DNA of 64,000 nucleotides from Geobacter sp. (GCA_016177775.1 JACOUQ010000003.1:62001-126000); one strand, 5' to 3'; counted from the first letter of the stretch, positions 42,040 through 50,907 are shown. The notes: generated from the sequence alone by a model not told the origin. Translations and numbers: made by a program.

Positions 42040-42234
42040 CTACTCTCCACCTCCGCCCTGCAGGATGACCTCCTGCTCCCAGGGGGAGAGGTCCTTGAAC
42101 TCGACCCTCTGCTTGAAAGCGCCGTCGCCGCTGCTCTCCGGTGCGGTCCGGCTGTCGGGTGCAGCACCTATTGTGGCGCAACCGGTCAGCAACGCAAACG
42201 TTCCTCCCAGGACAATGCTCGCAATCTTCTTCAT
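42040..42234 (-). CDS. Small lipoprotein
   Basis: A product of about 64 residues that begins MKKIASIVLGGTFALLTGCA, a clear lipoprotein signal with an LTGC lipobox. The mature part is acidic (FKQRVEFKDLSPWEQEVIL). I use the ATG at 42234 with GGAGGAACGGAA in front. I do not recognise a family; similar small lipoproteins are common in this group of bacteria. Confidence 0.65.
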   Translation of the reverse strand: MKKIASIVLGGTFALLTGCATIGAAPDSRTAPESSGDGAFKQRVEFKDLSPWEQEVILQGGGGE

Positions 42235-42357
42235 TTCCGTTCCTCCTTGGGCTGTATTACCTTCAGGAGCGGCGGCGCCTGCCACTCGGAAAGGTCCTGC
42301 TGAATATTATTGATCCGTGTCGATCAGCTTTGGCGGATTCGCTTCGCTTAATCCTCC

Positions 42358-43350
42358 CTACAAATCTTTAACGAAAGTTGGAAAGTGACAGGCCACTTTA
42401 TGCCCGGGCGCGATCTCCCGCAGCTCCGGGCATTCCATGGCGCAAAGGGCTTCGGCACGGCGGCAGCGGGTCCGGAAGCGACAGCCACTTGGGGGATCGA
42501 TGGCCGAGGGAAGCTCGCCGGGGAGCATTCCGGTCGCCGGAAGCAGGTGGCGAGGGTCGGGCCGGGGAACGGCATCAAGGAGCGCCATGGAGTAAGGATG
42601 GGCCGGCGCCCGGTAGAAATCTTCGCACTGGGCTACTTCACAGAGCCGGCCCAGGTACATCACCGCCACCCGGTCGGCGATGTTCTTCACCACCGCCAGG
42701 TCGTGGGCGATAAACAGCATGGAGAGCCCGTATTCCCCCCTAACCTCGCGCAGAAGGTTCAAGATCTGCGCCTGCACCGAGACGTCGAGCGAAGAGACCG
42801 GCTCGTCGCAAACCAGGAGTCGCGGGTTAGTCATAAGCGCCCGGGCTATGGCCACCCGCTGGCACTGACCGCCGGAGAGCTGATGGGGGCGGCGCCCGTA
42901 GTGCCGCTCAGGGTCGAGGCCGACCGCTGCCATCATCACCTTCGCCTGACGGGTTCGCTCTTCTCGCCCGTGATGTCCCATGGCTAGGAGCGGCGCCTCG
43001 ATGCTTGCCCCCACGGTGCGGGAAGGGTTGAGGGATGAGGCCGGGTCCTGGAAGATCATCTGGAAGCGGCTTCGCAGGATGCGCAGCCGCACCGGATCGC
43101 AGGCCGCCAGGTCGTCTCCGTCGAGGATCACCTTTCCCGCGGTTGGCTTGGGGAGCTGCATGATCGCCCGGGCCAGGGACGACTTGCCGCATCCCGACTC
43201 CCCCACCAGCCCGAGGGTCTCCCTCCTGGCCAGGTCGAAACTTACTCCGGAAACGGCATGGACCTTTCGTCCCCTGCAGGCTGGGTATTCGACCGTCAGG
43301 TCCTTGACCCGCAGGAGGGGTTCCTGATTTTTGGGGTTATTTCCGTTCAT
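42358..43350 (-). CDS. Oligopeptide/dipeptide ABC ATPase, DppF-like
   Basis: A 330-residue ATPase of a peptide-type importer: Walker A GESGCGKSS, signature [15 protein letters not shown], Walker B LLVCDEPVSSLD, and the C-terminal oligopeptide/dipeptide domain with CRFRTRCRRAEALCAME. It partners the ATPase encoded upstream, with which it overlaps by four bases (ATGA). It is the last gene of the transporter cluster. Confidence 0.9.
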   Translation of the reverse strand: MNGNNPKNQEPLLRVKDLTVEYPACRGRKVHAVSGVSFDLARRETLGLVGESGCGKSSLARAIMQLPKPTAGKVILDGDDLAACDPVRLRILRSRFQMIFQDPASSLNPSRTVGASIEAPLLAMGHHGREERTRQAKVMMAAVGLDPERHYGRRPHQLSGGQCQRVAIARALMTNPRLLVCDEPVSSLDVSVQAQILNLLREVRGEYGLSMLFIAHDLAVVKNIADRVAVMYLGRLCEVAQCEDFYRAPAHPYSMALLDAVPRPDPRHLLPATGMLPGELPSAIDPPSGCRFRTRCRRAEALCAMECPELREIAPGHKVACHFPTFVKDL

Positions 43351-44384
43351 GACATTATCCGTTTAGGTAAGAGGGGGCCAGGAGGAGTTACAGATATCCC
43401 CGGTTCACACGGAAACCAGCAGGCGAAGCGATGATCCTCCAGACCATCGGCAACCAGCGGCGGCTCCTCGGCAAAACAGCGGTCCTCGGCCCGCCGGCAG
43501 CGGGGGGCAAAACGACACCCTTGAAGCTCCGCGGCAAGGTCGGGCAACTGCCCGCCAATGGAGGCAAGGGGCTGGCCGGACGGGGCATCGAGGCGGGGGA
43601 TCGAGTCGAACAGCGCCCGGGTGTAACGCATCCGCATCTGGTCGAACAATATTACCGTCGGGGCCTGCTCGACGATCCGCCCGGCGTACATCACCGCCGT
43701 CTCGTGCGCCCTTCCCGCCACCACTCCCAAGTCGTGGCTCACCAGGATCATCGCCATCCGCCGCTCCATCTGGAGGCGCCCGAGGAGATTTAGAATCTCG
43801 GCCTGTACGGTCACGTCGAGCGCCGTGGTCGGCTCGTCGGCGATCAGGAGCTGCGGGTCGCAGGCCAAGGCGATGGCAATGGCCACCCGCTGGCGCATCC
43901 CTCCGGAAAGCTGGTGGGGATAACAGTCAACCCGTTCCGCGGGCCGGGGGATGCCGACCGCGCCGAGTAACTCGACGGCGCGCTCTCTCGCCTTCAGCAG
44001 GGAAATCCCCAAATGCCGGAGCATCGGTTCGGCAATCTGCCAGCCGACCTTGAGCACCGGGTTCAAGGACGACATGGGGTTCTGCAGAACCACGCCGATC
44101 TCCCTACCCCGGATGGCATTCAACTCCTTTTCCGGGAGTTGTGCCAGGTCGCGTTCGCCGAAGATGATCCGTCCCCGGGTGGCGGCTCGGCCGGGCGGAA
44201 TGCCGAGAATGGCCCGACAGAGCATGCTCTTGCCGCTACCCGACTCCCCGACCAAGGCCAGGGTCTTGCCCCGTTCCAGAGAGAGGGAGACCCGGTCCAC
44301 CGCCCGCACCGTCCCCCCTCCCGAAGGGATATGGACGGAGATATCCTCGGCCACAAGCAGATGTCGATCGAAAGCGGCCGTCAT
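43347..44384 (-). CDS. Oligopeptide/dipeptide ABC ATPase, DppD-like
   Basis: A 345-residue ATPase: GESGSGKSMLCRAIL, LSGGMRQRVAIAIAL, LLIADEPTTALDVTV, and the C-terminal RFAPRCRRAEDRCFAEEPP. The name follows its place as the first of two ATPase genes in a Dpp/Opp operon. It overlaps the permease gene upstream and the second ATPase gene downstream by four bases each. Confidence 0.9.
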   Translation of the reverse strand: MTAAFDRHLLVAEDISVHIPSGGGTVRAVDRVSLSLERGKTLALVGESGSGKSMLCRAILGIPPGRAATRGRIIFGERDLAQLPEKELNAIRGREIGVVLQNPMSSLNPVLKVGWQIAEPMLRHLGISLLKARERAVELLGAVGIPRPAERVDCYPHQLSGGMRQRVAIAIALACDPQLLIADEPTTALDVTVQAEILNLLGRLQMERRMAMILVSHDLGVVAGRAHETAVMYAGRIVEQAPTVILFDQMRMRYTRALFDSIPRLDAPSGQPLASIGGQLPDLAAELQGCRFAPRCRRAEDRCFAEEPPLVADGLEDHRFACWFPCEPGISVTPPGPLLPKRIMS

Positions 44385-45199
44385 AGCTGACCCTCCCTTC
44401 TGTCAAGACGGCCGCGCACCGCATCGCCGATCAGGTTGACCGAGAGGACGGTCAGAAACATTACAGCGGTTGGGATCAGGCTGACGTGGGGGGCTTGGTC
44501 GAGGATGTCGCGCCCTCCGGCGATCATTCCACCCCAACTCGGCGCCGGCGAGGGGACGCTCAGGCCGAGAAAGCCGAGCCCTCCTTCGGCGACGATGACG
44601 AAACCGATCACCAGCAGCATGTAGATCAGCATCGGCGCAAGCACGTTGGGGAGTATCTCCCGCAGAATTATGGAGAAATCCCCCGCCCCCACTCCCCGGG
44701 CAGCCAGCACGAACTCGCGCTCCGCGAACCTGATGGTGTTGGCGCGGGCCACTCGGGCAAAACGGGGGGCGGTCAGGACGCCGAGGGCAACGGTGATGGT
44801 GGTGAGGCTTGCACCAAAGACAAAGGTGAAGACCAGCAGGAACACCAGCCCGGGAAAGGCGAGCAGAGTGTCGAGGATGAAGAGGATGAGTCGCTCCGGG
44901 CGGCCCCGGTAGAACCCGGCCGGCACCCCGAGCAGCGAGCCGAGGACCATGCCGACAAGCGGCGCGCAGAACCCTACGATGATCGAGACCCGGGCGCCGA
45001 AAAGGAGCCGCGCCGCGATATCCCGCCCCATGGTGTCGGTGCCGAGCGGGTGCCCCACGCAAGGGGGGGTCGCCAGGAGATCGGGATCGATCAGGTCCGG
45101 CGCAGGAACCGGCCACCAGGGCGCGGTGATGGCGCAAACAATGACGACGGCGATCCACCCAATGGCCAGCCAGAAAGTTATGCTTCCCCTCTTACCCAT
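44381..45199 (-). CDS. ABC permease, DppC-like
   Basis: A 272-residue inner-membrane permease: an N-terminal helix (FWLAIGWIAVVIVCAITAPW), the conserved HPLGTDTMGRDIAARLLFGA, and the EAA-type loop around EFVLAARGVGAGDFSIILRE. The start is the ATG at 45199, which overlaps the stop of the previous permease gene by one base (TAATG). A longer open frame upstream is only antisense or out-of-frame reading of that gene. Confidence 0.9.
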   Translation of the reverse strand: MGKRGSITFWLAIGWIAVVIVCAITAPWWPVPAPDLIDPDLLATPPCVGHPLGTDTMGRDIAARLLFGARVSIIVGFCAPLVGMVLGSLLGVPAGFYRGRPERLILFILDTLLAFPGLVFLLVFTFVFGASLTTITVALGVLTAPRFARVARANTIRFAEREFVLAARGVGAGDFSIILREILPNVLAPMLIYMLLVIGFVIVAEGGLGFLGLSVPSPAPSWGGMIAGGRDILDQAPHVSLIPTAVMFLTVLSVNLIGDAVRGRLDRREGQL

Positions 45200-46146
45200 T
45201 AGCGCCCTCCCTTCAGGACACGCGGGTCGAGCAACCCGTAGCAGACGTCCACCAGGAAGTTCATCCCGACGTATGCCATTGCGATCAGGAGCACGCACCC
45301 CTGCACCACGGGGTAATCCTGGGCGAAGATCCCGGTCACCAGAAGCCGGCCGATCCCCGGCAGGGAAAAGATGAGCTCGATCAGCACAGCGCCGCCGATC
45401 AGGCTGGCGGCCTGCATGCCGAAGACGGTGACGAGGGTGAAGCAGGAGGGGCGCAGGGCGTGGCCGATGAGGATTTGCCGGGTCGGCAGTCCCTTGCAGC
45501 GCGCGAGCAGGATAAAGTCCTCCTTGAGGGTGGAGATCATGTCGCCGCGGAGCACGCGCATCAGCGGCACCCACTCCACTAGGGCGATGGAGAGCGCGGG
45601 GAGGAGGAATCCCTTCAGGTTGGCCGCAATCCCACCGGTGAGCGGCGTATAGCCGGTGGCGGGGAGCCACTTGAGGCGCAGGGCGAAGACGAGGATCAGG
45701 CCGATGGCCAGGGCGAAGGCGGGGAGCGAGGCGAAACCGAAGGCAACGGTGCCGAGCGTCCGGTCGAGGGGGGAGCCGGCCCGCCAGGCGGTCACGACCC
45801 CTGCCGGAATGGCCAGGAGCAAGGCAAAGAGCTGGGCCAAGACGATCAGCTCGACGGTGACCGGCAGATGGGAGCGGATTGCCTCTACCACCGGCTGTCC
45901 GGAGGCGAACGAGTTCCCCAGGTCCCCCCGGACTGCTGCGGCTATCCAGCGGCCATAGCGGACCGGGAGCGGATCGTTCAGCCCGAGCCGCTCCCGCACG
46001 GCGGCGATGTCCTCGCTGGTCGCGCCCTGGCCGGCGACCTCGGAGGCGATGTCGGCCGGCACGTGGTCGAGCATCAAGAAGGTGAGGGCCGTCACGGCAA
46101 CGACGACTAATGACAGATGAACTAGTTTTCCCCAGAGAAACCGCAT
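45199..46146 (-). CDS. ABC permease, DppB-like
   Basis: A 315-residue permease beginning MRFLWGKLVHLSLVVVAVTA with a helix. It has RLGLNDPLPVRYGRWIAAAV and the EAA loop DFILLARCKGLPTRQILIGH. I use the ATG at 46146 (GGAGGAGAAGGTT before it). It is the first transporter gene after the ferredoxin-nitroreductase gene. Confidence 0.9.
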   Translation of the reverse strand: MRFLWGKLVHLSLVVVAVTALTFLMLDHVPADIASEVAGQGATSEDIAAVRERLGLNDPLPVRYGRWIAAAVRGDLGNSFASGQPVVEAIRSHLPVTVELIVLAQLFALLLAIPAGVVTAWRAGSPLDRTLGTVAFGFASLPAFALAIGLILVFALRLKWLPATGYTPLTGGIAANLKGFLLPALSIALVEWVPLMRVLRGDMISTLKEDFILLARCKGLPTRQILIGHALRPSCFTLVTVFGMQAASLIGGAVLIELIFSLPGIGRLLVTGIFAQDYPVVQGCVLLIAMAYVGMNFLVDVCYGLLDPRVLKGGR

Positions 46147-46171
46147 AACCTTCTCCTCCGGTATTATCAAG

Positions 46172-46198
46172 ACCTCCGAGGTCTAAACCTCGGTCTTC
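46172..46198. repeat. Hairpin behind the ferredoxin-nitroreductase gene
   Basis: CCGAGGT and ACCTCGG make a perfect 7-bp stem around CTAA, about 50 bases before the DppB start. A similar CCTCCGAGGT / CCGGAGGT hairpin lies at 47085-47113. No U-run follows on either strand, so these may be processing or attenuation structures. Confidence 0.4.
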
Positions 46199-46238
46199 AC
46201 GCTTGGATTGTCAAACTGTAGCAGGTTTTCCTATCTCT

Positions 46239-47060
46239 CTACCGCCAGACAATGTCAGACGGATTACGCTTCGGCGCCCGCTGGTAGTGGATTGCCGGAT
46301 AGCCGAGCATCATGCAATGGATCGGCACATGTTCAGGAGGAAGACCGAGCGCCGCCCTCAACGGCTCACAGCCCTGCACGGCAAATATGAATATCCCCCC
46401 CCAGCAGGCACCGAGGCCAAAGGCGGGCGCGATGATGTCCAGATGCGCCAGAGCGATGACGGCATTCGTCCCAGCGACGGGATTATCCTCACGTGCGCAG
46501 GCTATCACCAGGTGCGGCGCATGCTGGCAGAGGGGATCGCGCCCCTCCTCCCAGGCACGCACCATTCCCTGCACGTTGAAGCGCGCCGCCAGCGATGAGC
46601 CGGCGGCGCTGCTTTCGCGCATCCAGTCAATCGCCATTTCCGTCAACCGCCGCAACTCCCGGGTGTCTTGAATAATGAACCAGTGCACATCCTGCCTGTT
46701 TCTGCCTGTCGGGGCGAAACGGACGATGTCCATGAGCTGTTCGATAGTGGTGCGCTCCACCGGCTCCTCCCGGTAGCGCCGGATCGAGCGGCGCATCCGC
46801 AGATAGGCACCGAGACGCGCGGGTTCGATCTCCGCCACGCCAGAAGCATAGGGCATCGGGACGAGTCGCGCATCATTCACGACAATGGCACCCGATGGAC
46901 AGGCCGCCTCGCAGTGACCACAGGCGATGCAGCGCTCGGAAGCGCCCTGCACATGACACGGTAAACCACCATCAGGAAGCACGACTATCCTGTACGGGCA
47001 GAGTGACACACAGATGCCGCAGCGTGTGCAATTTTGTTCGTTTATGAAAATCTGAGGCAT
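46239..47060 (-). CDS. Ferredoxin-nitroreductase fusion
   Basis: A 273-residue protein with an N-terminal two-cluster ferredoxin (CTRCGICVSLCP, CIACGHCEAACP) and a nitroreductase domain (RMRRSIRRYREEPVE, VRFAPTGRNRQDVHW, MMLGYPAIHYQRAPKRNP). Electrons would pass from the clusters to FMN. It lies inside the Dpp-type operon, between the substrate-binding protein and the permeases, which suggests that it reduces the imported compound. Confidence 0.88.
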   Translation of the reverse strand: MPQIFINEQNCTRCGICVSLCPYRIVVLPDGGLPCHVQGASERCIACGHCEAACPSGAIVVNDARLVPMPYASGVAEIEPARLGAYLRMRRSIRRYREEPVERTTIEQLMDIVRFAPTGRNRQDVHWFIIQDTRELRRLTEMAIDWMRESSAAGSSLAARFNVQGMVRAWEEGRDPLCQHAPHLVIACAREDNPVAGTNAVIALAHLDIIAPAFGLGACWGGIFIFAVQGCEPLRAALGLPPEHVPIHCMMLGYPAIHYQRAPKRNPSDIVWR

Positions 47061-47084
47061 GACCTTTTCCCGTGTTCAGTCAAC

Positions 47085-47113
47085 ACCTCCGAGGTTTTCA
47101 GACCCCGGAGGTC
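47085..47113. repeat. Hairpin between binding-protein and ferredoxin-nitroreductase genes
   Basis: ACCTCCG and CGGAGGT can pair over a loop whose own bases (AGGT and ACCC) nearly pair too. It shares CCTCCGAGGT with the hairpin at 46172-46198. It probably marks a point of reduced read-through after the abundant binding protein. Confidence 0.4.
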
Positions 47114-47134
47114 TCTTCGCACGGCTGACATTGA

Positions 47135-48721
47135 TTATCGAGCAGCCACCTTCTTCCCGCCCGCCTGCAACCAGGCGTCGGTGACGCGGATGATCCCGTA
47201 ATCGGCCCGCATGATCCCCTGTACACCCGCCTTAGAGAGGATGTGGTAGCGGCGCCCCCCACCGTAGAGATAGATCGCGTCCTCGTTTATCAGATTAGCC
47301 ACCCCGCATAGCGCTTTCTTCCTCACGCGGGGATCGAGGCTCGTCTGCTGGGCGGTCAACAGCTCGTCCATCTGTACGCTGCGGTACTTGGCGAAGTTGT
47401 GCCCGCCGCCGGAATGGAGGTTGACGTAGAAGTAAGGCCCCATGTCGGGGAAGTCCTGAAAGCGCCATCCGGAGAGCTGGAAGTCGCCGCTCATCACCCG
47501 CTTGACCAGTTGCCCTTCCGCCACTGGCACAAGTTTCAGCGTGACGCCGACTTCCTTGAAGAGCCGCTGCATGATCTCACCCGCCTCCTTGCCGCGCGGG
47601 GTGTTGGAGTGCAGGAGCTCCAGCTCGACTGGCTTGCCGTACTCGGCGAGCAGCTTTCGCGCCTTGGCCGGGTCATGATTGCGGTAGCCGACGTCGCCGC
47701 AGGAGAGGGTGCCGCCGAAAGGGTCCTTCGCCACCGGCAGGGTGTCCTTGTAATCCGCCTTCACGAAGAACTCCTGATTCCAGGCGTGGGCCAGTGCTCG
47801 GCGGACCCGCGCATCGTCCAGTGGGGGCTTCGCGGTGTTGAAGATGAAGGTCATCGCTCCGGTGGAATCGCTCGCATAGACCTTGAGCGAGTTGTCCTCC
47901 CTCGCCTGCACTATGCTCGACCCCCGGTCAGTCATGATCAGGTCACTCTCACCCGATTGCAACCCTGCGAAGCGGGCCTGCATGTCGGGGACCGGCCGGA
48001 AGACGACGCTATCAAGGTACGGCTTTCCCTTCCGCCAGTAGTTAGGGTTTTTGACCACCACCAACCGATCAGTGGCGATCCACTCTTTGAAGATGAAGGG
48101 GCCTGTGCCGACCGGCGCGCGGTTCTGGCTATCCTCCCGCACCGCCTTGGGGGACGGGATGTACGCGCCAATGGAGACGGGGGACGACAGCACCTGCCCG
48201 AACGGCATCCACGGATACTTCAGGGTGAAGCAGACTGTGAAGTCGTCGACCTTCCGGATTTTCTGGATCGGCTGGAGGTAGGGAAGACCGAAGAATCGGT
48301 TCTTCGGGTCGAGGAGCCGCTCCCAGTGGGCGACCACCGCATCGGCATTGAACGGGGTGCCGTCGTGGAAGTTGACCCCTTTGCGGAGCTTAATTGTCCA
48401 GCTTTTCCCGTCCTTGGACTTGGTAGCCGAAAGGGCGAGTTCGGGGACCAGCTTGCCCTTCCTGTCCATGTCGAACAGCCGCTCCTCTACCGCCATGGCG
48501 ACGCTCCGATCTGCAAGGCCGAGAAACCCCGCCTTGAGCGGGTCGAAACCGCGGAATTCTATGTCCACCCCCACGGTCAGGGTCCCACCGTACGCCGGCA
48601 CGGCGGCCGAAGCCTCCTTCCAGAGGCCGGAAAGTATGACTCCCGACAGCACCAGCAATCCCGTAAGAACCGTGTAACGCTTCAATCCGTCCATCCATCC
48701 CTTGCCAATGCTTCTGCGCAT
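47135..48721 (-). CDS. ABC transporter substrate-binding protein, family 5
   Basis: A 528-residue periplasmic binding protein with a signal peptide (YTVLTGLLVLSGVILSGLW, cut near ASA) and the family 5 blocks: WTIKLRKGVNFHDGTPFNAD, GTGPFIFKEW and FNTAKPPLDDARVRRALAHA. Ligands of this family are peptides, nickel chelates, opines and other small compounds; the ligand here is not known. The ATG has GGAGGGGACC before it. It is the first gene of the operon, followed by the redox protein, two permeases and two ATPases. Confidence 0.9.
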   Translation of the reverse strand: MRRSIGKGWMDGLKRYTVLTGLLVLSGVILSGLWKEASAAVPAYGGTLTVGVDIEFRGFDPLKAGFLGLADRSVAMAVEERLFDMDRKGKLVPELALSATKSKDGKSWTIKLRKGVNFHDGTPFNADAVVAHWERLLDPKNRFFGLPYLQPIQKIRKVDDFTVCFTLKYPWMPFGQVLSSPVSIGAYIPSPKAVREDSQNRAPVGTGPFIFKEWIATDRLVVVKNPNYWRKGKPYLDSVVFRPVPDMQARFAGLQSGESDLIMTDRGSSIVQAREDNSLKVYASDSTGAMTFIFNTAKPPLDDARVRRALAHAWNQEFFVKADYKDTLPVAKDPFGGTLSCGDVGYRNHDPAKARKLLAEYGKPVELELLHSNTPRGKEAGEIMQRLFKEVGVTLKLVPVAEGQLVKRVMSGDFQLSGWRFQDFPDMGPYFYVNLHSGGGHNFAKYRSVQMDELLTAQQTSLDPRVRKKALCGVANLINEDAIYLYGGGRRYHILSKAGVQGIMRADYGIIRVTDAWLQAGGKKVAAR

Positions 48722-48749
48722 GGTCCCCTCCTTTGATCGTAAATTTCAG

Positions 48750-49355
48750 TTATCGGCCTGTTTTGTTCACTTCCTCCTCTGCCCGAAATTGCAGCATGAA
48801 CCCATCGTACAGAGCCATGCTCGTCCTGCGAATGAAATCTTCAGTTTCGATCCCCCTGTTCCTGAGGTAGTCGGGGTCCTTGTTCAGCCAGTAGGCCAGT
48901 TTCTGGGCGAAGAGACGGCGGGAAAGGGTGATCATGGCGACTTCTTCCCTACTCAGTTTGGCAAAGAGCGGATAATCCGCCAGTTCCCCTGAGATGAAGC
49001 CGCTGATCTCCTCCCCACATTTCATGCACAGCTCCACATTTCTCCCGTCCCACAGAGAGCTGTACAGGTGCTTCTCGTCCACGGCGAACTTCACCCAGCT
49101 TATGGCGTGGTCGATCCACTTATCCCCTGACCTTACCTCCACCATCCGCTCCTTGAGAAGCTCAAGCGCCTTCAGACAGACCGCGTCCTCAAGCTCCCGG
49201 ACATTGCTGAACTGGGAATAGATCGGCATGGTGGAGCCCCCGATCGCCTTGGCCACCGCCTGCACTGAGAAGCCGGTCCATCCCGCTTCCCGCACCAGCG
49301 CGAACGCCGCTTCGATGATCTCCTCCCGGCTGAACTGTGTGTTTCTTGGCGACAT
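48750..49355 (-). CDS. TetR family regulator
   Basis: A 201-residue TetR protein: REEIIEAAFALVREAGWTGF, SVQAVAKAIGGSTMPIYSQF and NVRELEDAV form the DNA-binding domain. The gene precedes the transporter operon by 28 bases on the same strand, so it is the likely regulator of that import system and of itself. The ATG has GGAGGTAAGC in front. There is a good promoter with an overlapping inverted repeat upstream. Confidence 0.87.
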   Translation of the reverse strand: MSPRNTQFSREEIIEAAFALVREAGWTGFSVQAVAKAIGGSTMPIYSQFSNVRELEDAVCLKALELLKERMVEVRSGDKWIDHAISWVKFAVDEKHLYSSLWDGRNVELCMKCGEEISGFISGELADYPLFAKLSREEVAMITLSRRLFAQKLAYWLNKDPDYLRNRGIETEDFIRRTSMALYDGFMLQFRAEEEVNKTGR

Positions 49356-49397
49356 GCTTACCTCCGCATATATGAGTTATGTGTATTATTATTTTAT

Positions 49398-49433
49398 ATA
49401 ACGTCTTTATATAATATCGTTATGCTTTGTCAA
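49398..49433 (-). promoter_or_regulatory. Sigma-70 promoter with operator for the TetR/transporter operon
   Basis: On the minus strand TTGACA (49428-49433), 16 bases, TATAAA (49406-49411) is a near-consensus promoter. ATAACG and CGTTAT (49398-49403 and 49418-49423) form an inverted repeat across the -10 region, which fits TetR repression. Confidence 0.6.
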
Positions 49434-49452
49434 GGCATTTTTTCTATCGCTG

Positions 49453-49554
49453 AAATTTTTCTCCAACACTGGCAAAAAAACCTGCCCCCCTCATAGATTA
49501 TATATACGGAGGGATTATGCGCGTGCTCTTCCTGACGTTGCTACTCGGGATCAC
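49453..49554 (+). pseudogene. Partial copy of the transglycosylase leader and signal peptide
   Basis: From AAATTTTTCTCCAA through a C-rich stretch, GATTATATA, a GGAGGGATT ribosome site and ATG to CTACTCGGGATCA, this stretch matches 56550-56651 in front of the transglycosylase gene, with substitutions throughout. The reading frame starts MRVLFLTLLLGI, a signal-peptide-like beginning, then runs antisense into the HMCES gene and loses meaning. It appears to be the 5' end of a second transglycosylase gene cut off by the cargo genes. Confidence 0.6.
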
Positions 49555-49612
49555 ATTCTGGAAACTGAACCGGAAAGTCGTCCATCGGAGCATTAGATTG
49601 GGGAGGCTGTCT

Positions 49613-50287
49613 TCACGAAACAACCTGCTTGATACAATCGGGAGAATCGTTGCGGGGAGAGTTGACCAGCGGAGAAACCGGCCACACTTCCATCAGGTCG
49701 GCTGGGTACGGTTGGTAAAGAGGCTTCAGCTTCTCCGGATCGGTGATCGTCCTGTCGAGCCAGAGCGTGTATTCCTGCGGATGAAGTATGACCGGCATTC
49801 GATCGTGAAGAGGTTCGATGAGTCTGTTCGAGGAAGTTGTCAGGATGCTGCACGATTCCACGACCTCCCCCTCCGGGGATTTCCAGTGGTCCCAGATGCC
49901 GGCGAAGCACATAGGCGACCCATCCTTGAGACGGACATAGAGCGGATACTTCTTGCCCCCCTTTTCTTCCCACTCGAAAAACCCTGAACTGGGAATGATG
50001 CAGCGGTGATAGCGGATAGCCTGACGAAAAGCTGGTTTTTCGTGAACCGATTCCGACCGGGCATTTATCATCTTGTGACCGAGGGAAGGGTCTTTTGTCC
50101 AGGAAGGGATGAACCCCCATTTCAACATGACAATCTCTCGATGCTCGTTGTCTGCAAGGGTTCGGATTGCGGCAACCTGCTGCGAAGGGGCGATGTTGTA
50201 CCGGGGTTCGATCCGCGGCAGCTCGACAATGCCGAAGATTTCAGCGACAAGTTCCGGAGGTAAATTGAGGGTAAAGCGTCCACACAC
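49613..50287 (-). CDS. HMCES/YedK SOS response-associated protein
   Basis: A 224-residue SRAP protein that links to abasic sites in single-stranded DNA to protect them. The start is the GTG at 50287, so that the product begins Met-Cys-Gly-Arg-Phe with the catalytic Cys at position 2, as the family needs. RYNIAPSQQ, NARSESVHEKPAFR and CIIPSSGFFEWE, then HDRMP, are the other active-site blocks. GGAG lies seven bases before the GTG. It closes a run of SOS and repair genes. Confidence 0.9.
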   Translation of the reverse strand: MCGRFTLNLPPELVAEIFGIVELPRIEPRYNIAPSQQVAAIRTLADNEHREIVMLKWGFIPSWTKDPSLGHKMINARSESVHEKPAFRQAIRYHRCIIPSSGFFEWEEKGGKKYPLYVRLKDGSPMCFAGIWDHWKSPEGEVVESCSILTTSSNRLIEPLHDRMPVILHPQEYTLWLDRTITDPEKLKPLYQPYPADLMEVWPVSPLVNSPRNDSPDCIKQVVS

Positions 50288-50291
50288 AGGA

Positions 50292-50750
50292 TTACTCCGA
50301 GCCAAGAAGAAAACGTAGGAACGCCTTTGCCTGCTCGTACAGTCCTGGGCACTTGGATTCGCGCGGGCCGGCTACGTTTATGACTTTGATATCGTACATC
50401 TCAATCCAGCGAAGCACGGCATCATGCTTCGGTTCATCGTCCAACTGAACGACAAGGTACGGCTTGTCGTGTTTCTTGGCGCAATCCAGGGTAAATTTCG
50501 TCCCTCCGGTCAACTTGCCGACATTTAGGATCAACGTGCCGTCCGACTCGACCACGTTCTTCTCGGTACGAACCGGGTATCCGCCTTTGGCCAACTCCAC
50601 CAATGGGTAATGATCGGGCACACGCCCGTCTTCAGCCAGGCGCCCCTTGGGACAGAACCCGCCCACTGGGATGCCGGCCTCCATCGCAGCATCCAGTCCT
50701 GCCCGATCAGCGCCGGTCTGTCCGCCTGAGATGATTTTTGCCAGCTTCAC
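50292..50750 (-). CDS. Putative molybdenum carrier/YpsA-like protein
   Basis: A 152-residue single-domain protein with IISGGQTGADRAGLDAAMEA, GFCPKGRLAEDGRVP and DGTLILNVGKLTGGTKFTLD, then YLVVQLD. This is the cpYpsA/MoCo-carrier-like Rossmann domain, a SLOG-type nucleotide-binding fold. The start is GTG overlapping the TGA of the 52-residue gene. Such proteins are often found with conflict or DNA-metabolism genes; the ligand is unknown. Confidence 0.83.
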   Translation of the reverse strand: MKLAKIISGGQTGADRAGLDAAMEAGIPVGGFCPKGRLAEDGRVPDHYPLVELAKGGYPVRTEKNVVESDGTLILNVGKLTGGTKFTLDCAKKHDKPYLVVQLDDEPKHDAVLRWIEMYDIKVINVAGPRESKCPGLYEQAKAFLRFLLGSE

Positions 50751-50905
50751 GTCTGCCTCATTTTTTTGATCTCTTCTATGATCTCTTCTTTCGTCAAGAG
50801 TCCCTTCCGCTCAAGCACCGCCACCAGCGCGGCAATCTCGAAGCTGTTGCTGAGGGCAAGTTCTTCCACGGTCACCGTCTCTTTCCGTTCAAGCTTCTCC
50901 GCCAT
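50747..50905 (-). CDS. 52-residue conserved-looking small protein
   Basis: The minus strand encodes MAEKLERKETVTVEELALSN, then SFEIAALVAVLERKG and LLTKEEIIEEIKKMRQT, a helical, charged protein with no cysteine. It starts two bases behind the nuclease stop and its stop overlaps the start of the next gene (GTGA). The tight packing on both sides makes it a real gene. The last two helices look like the short nitrile-hydratase-like small proteins (KGLLTKEE motif); the function is unknown. Confidence 0.7.
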   Translation of the reverse strand: MAEKLERKETVTVEELALSNSFEIAALVAVLERKGLLTKEEIIEEIKKMRQT

Positions 50906-50907
50906 AA

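Noticed and set aside
45200..45670. Extended N-terminus of the DppC-like permease
   Set aside because: The extension overlaps the DppB-like gene out of frame and has no membrane helix; the ATG at 45199 starts a standard permease.
49517..49987. Plus-strand open frame of 156 codons
   Set aside because: After the first 25 or so codons it is antisense to the HMCES gene. Only its start is meaningful, as the leader copy.
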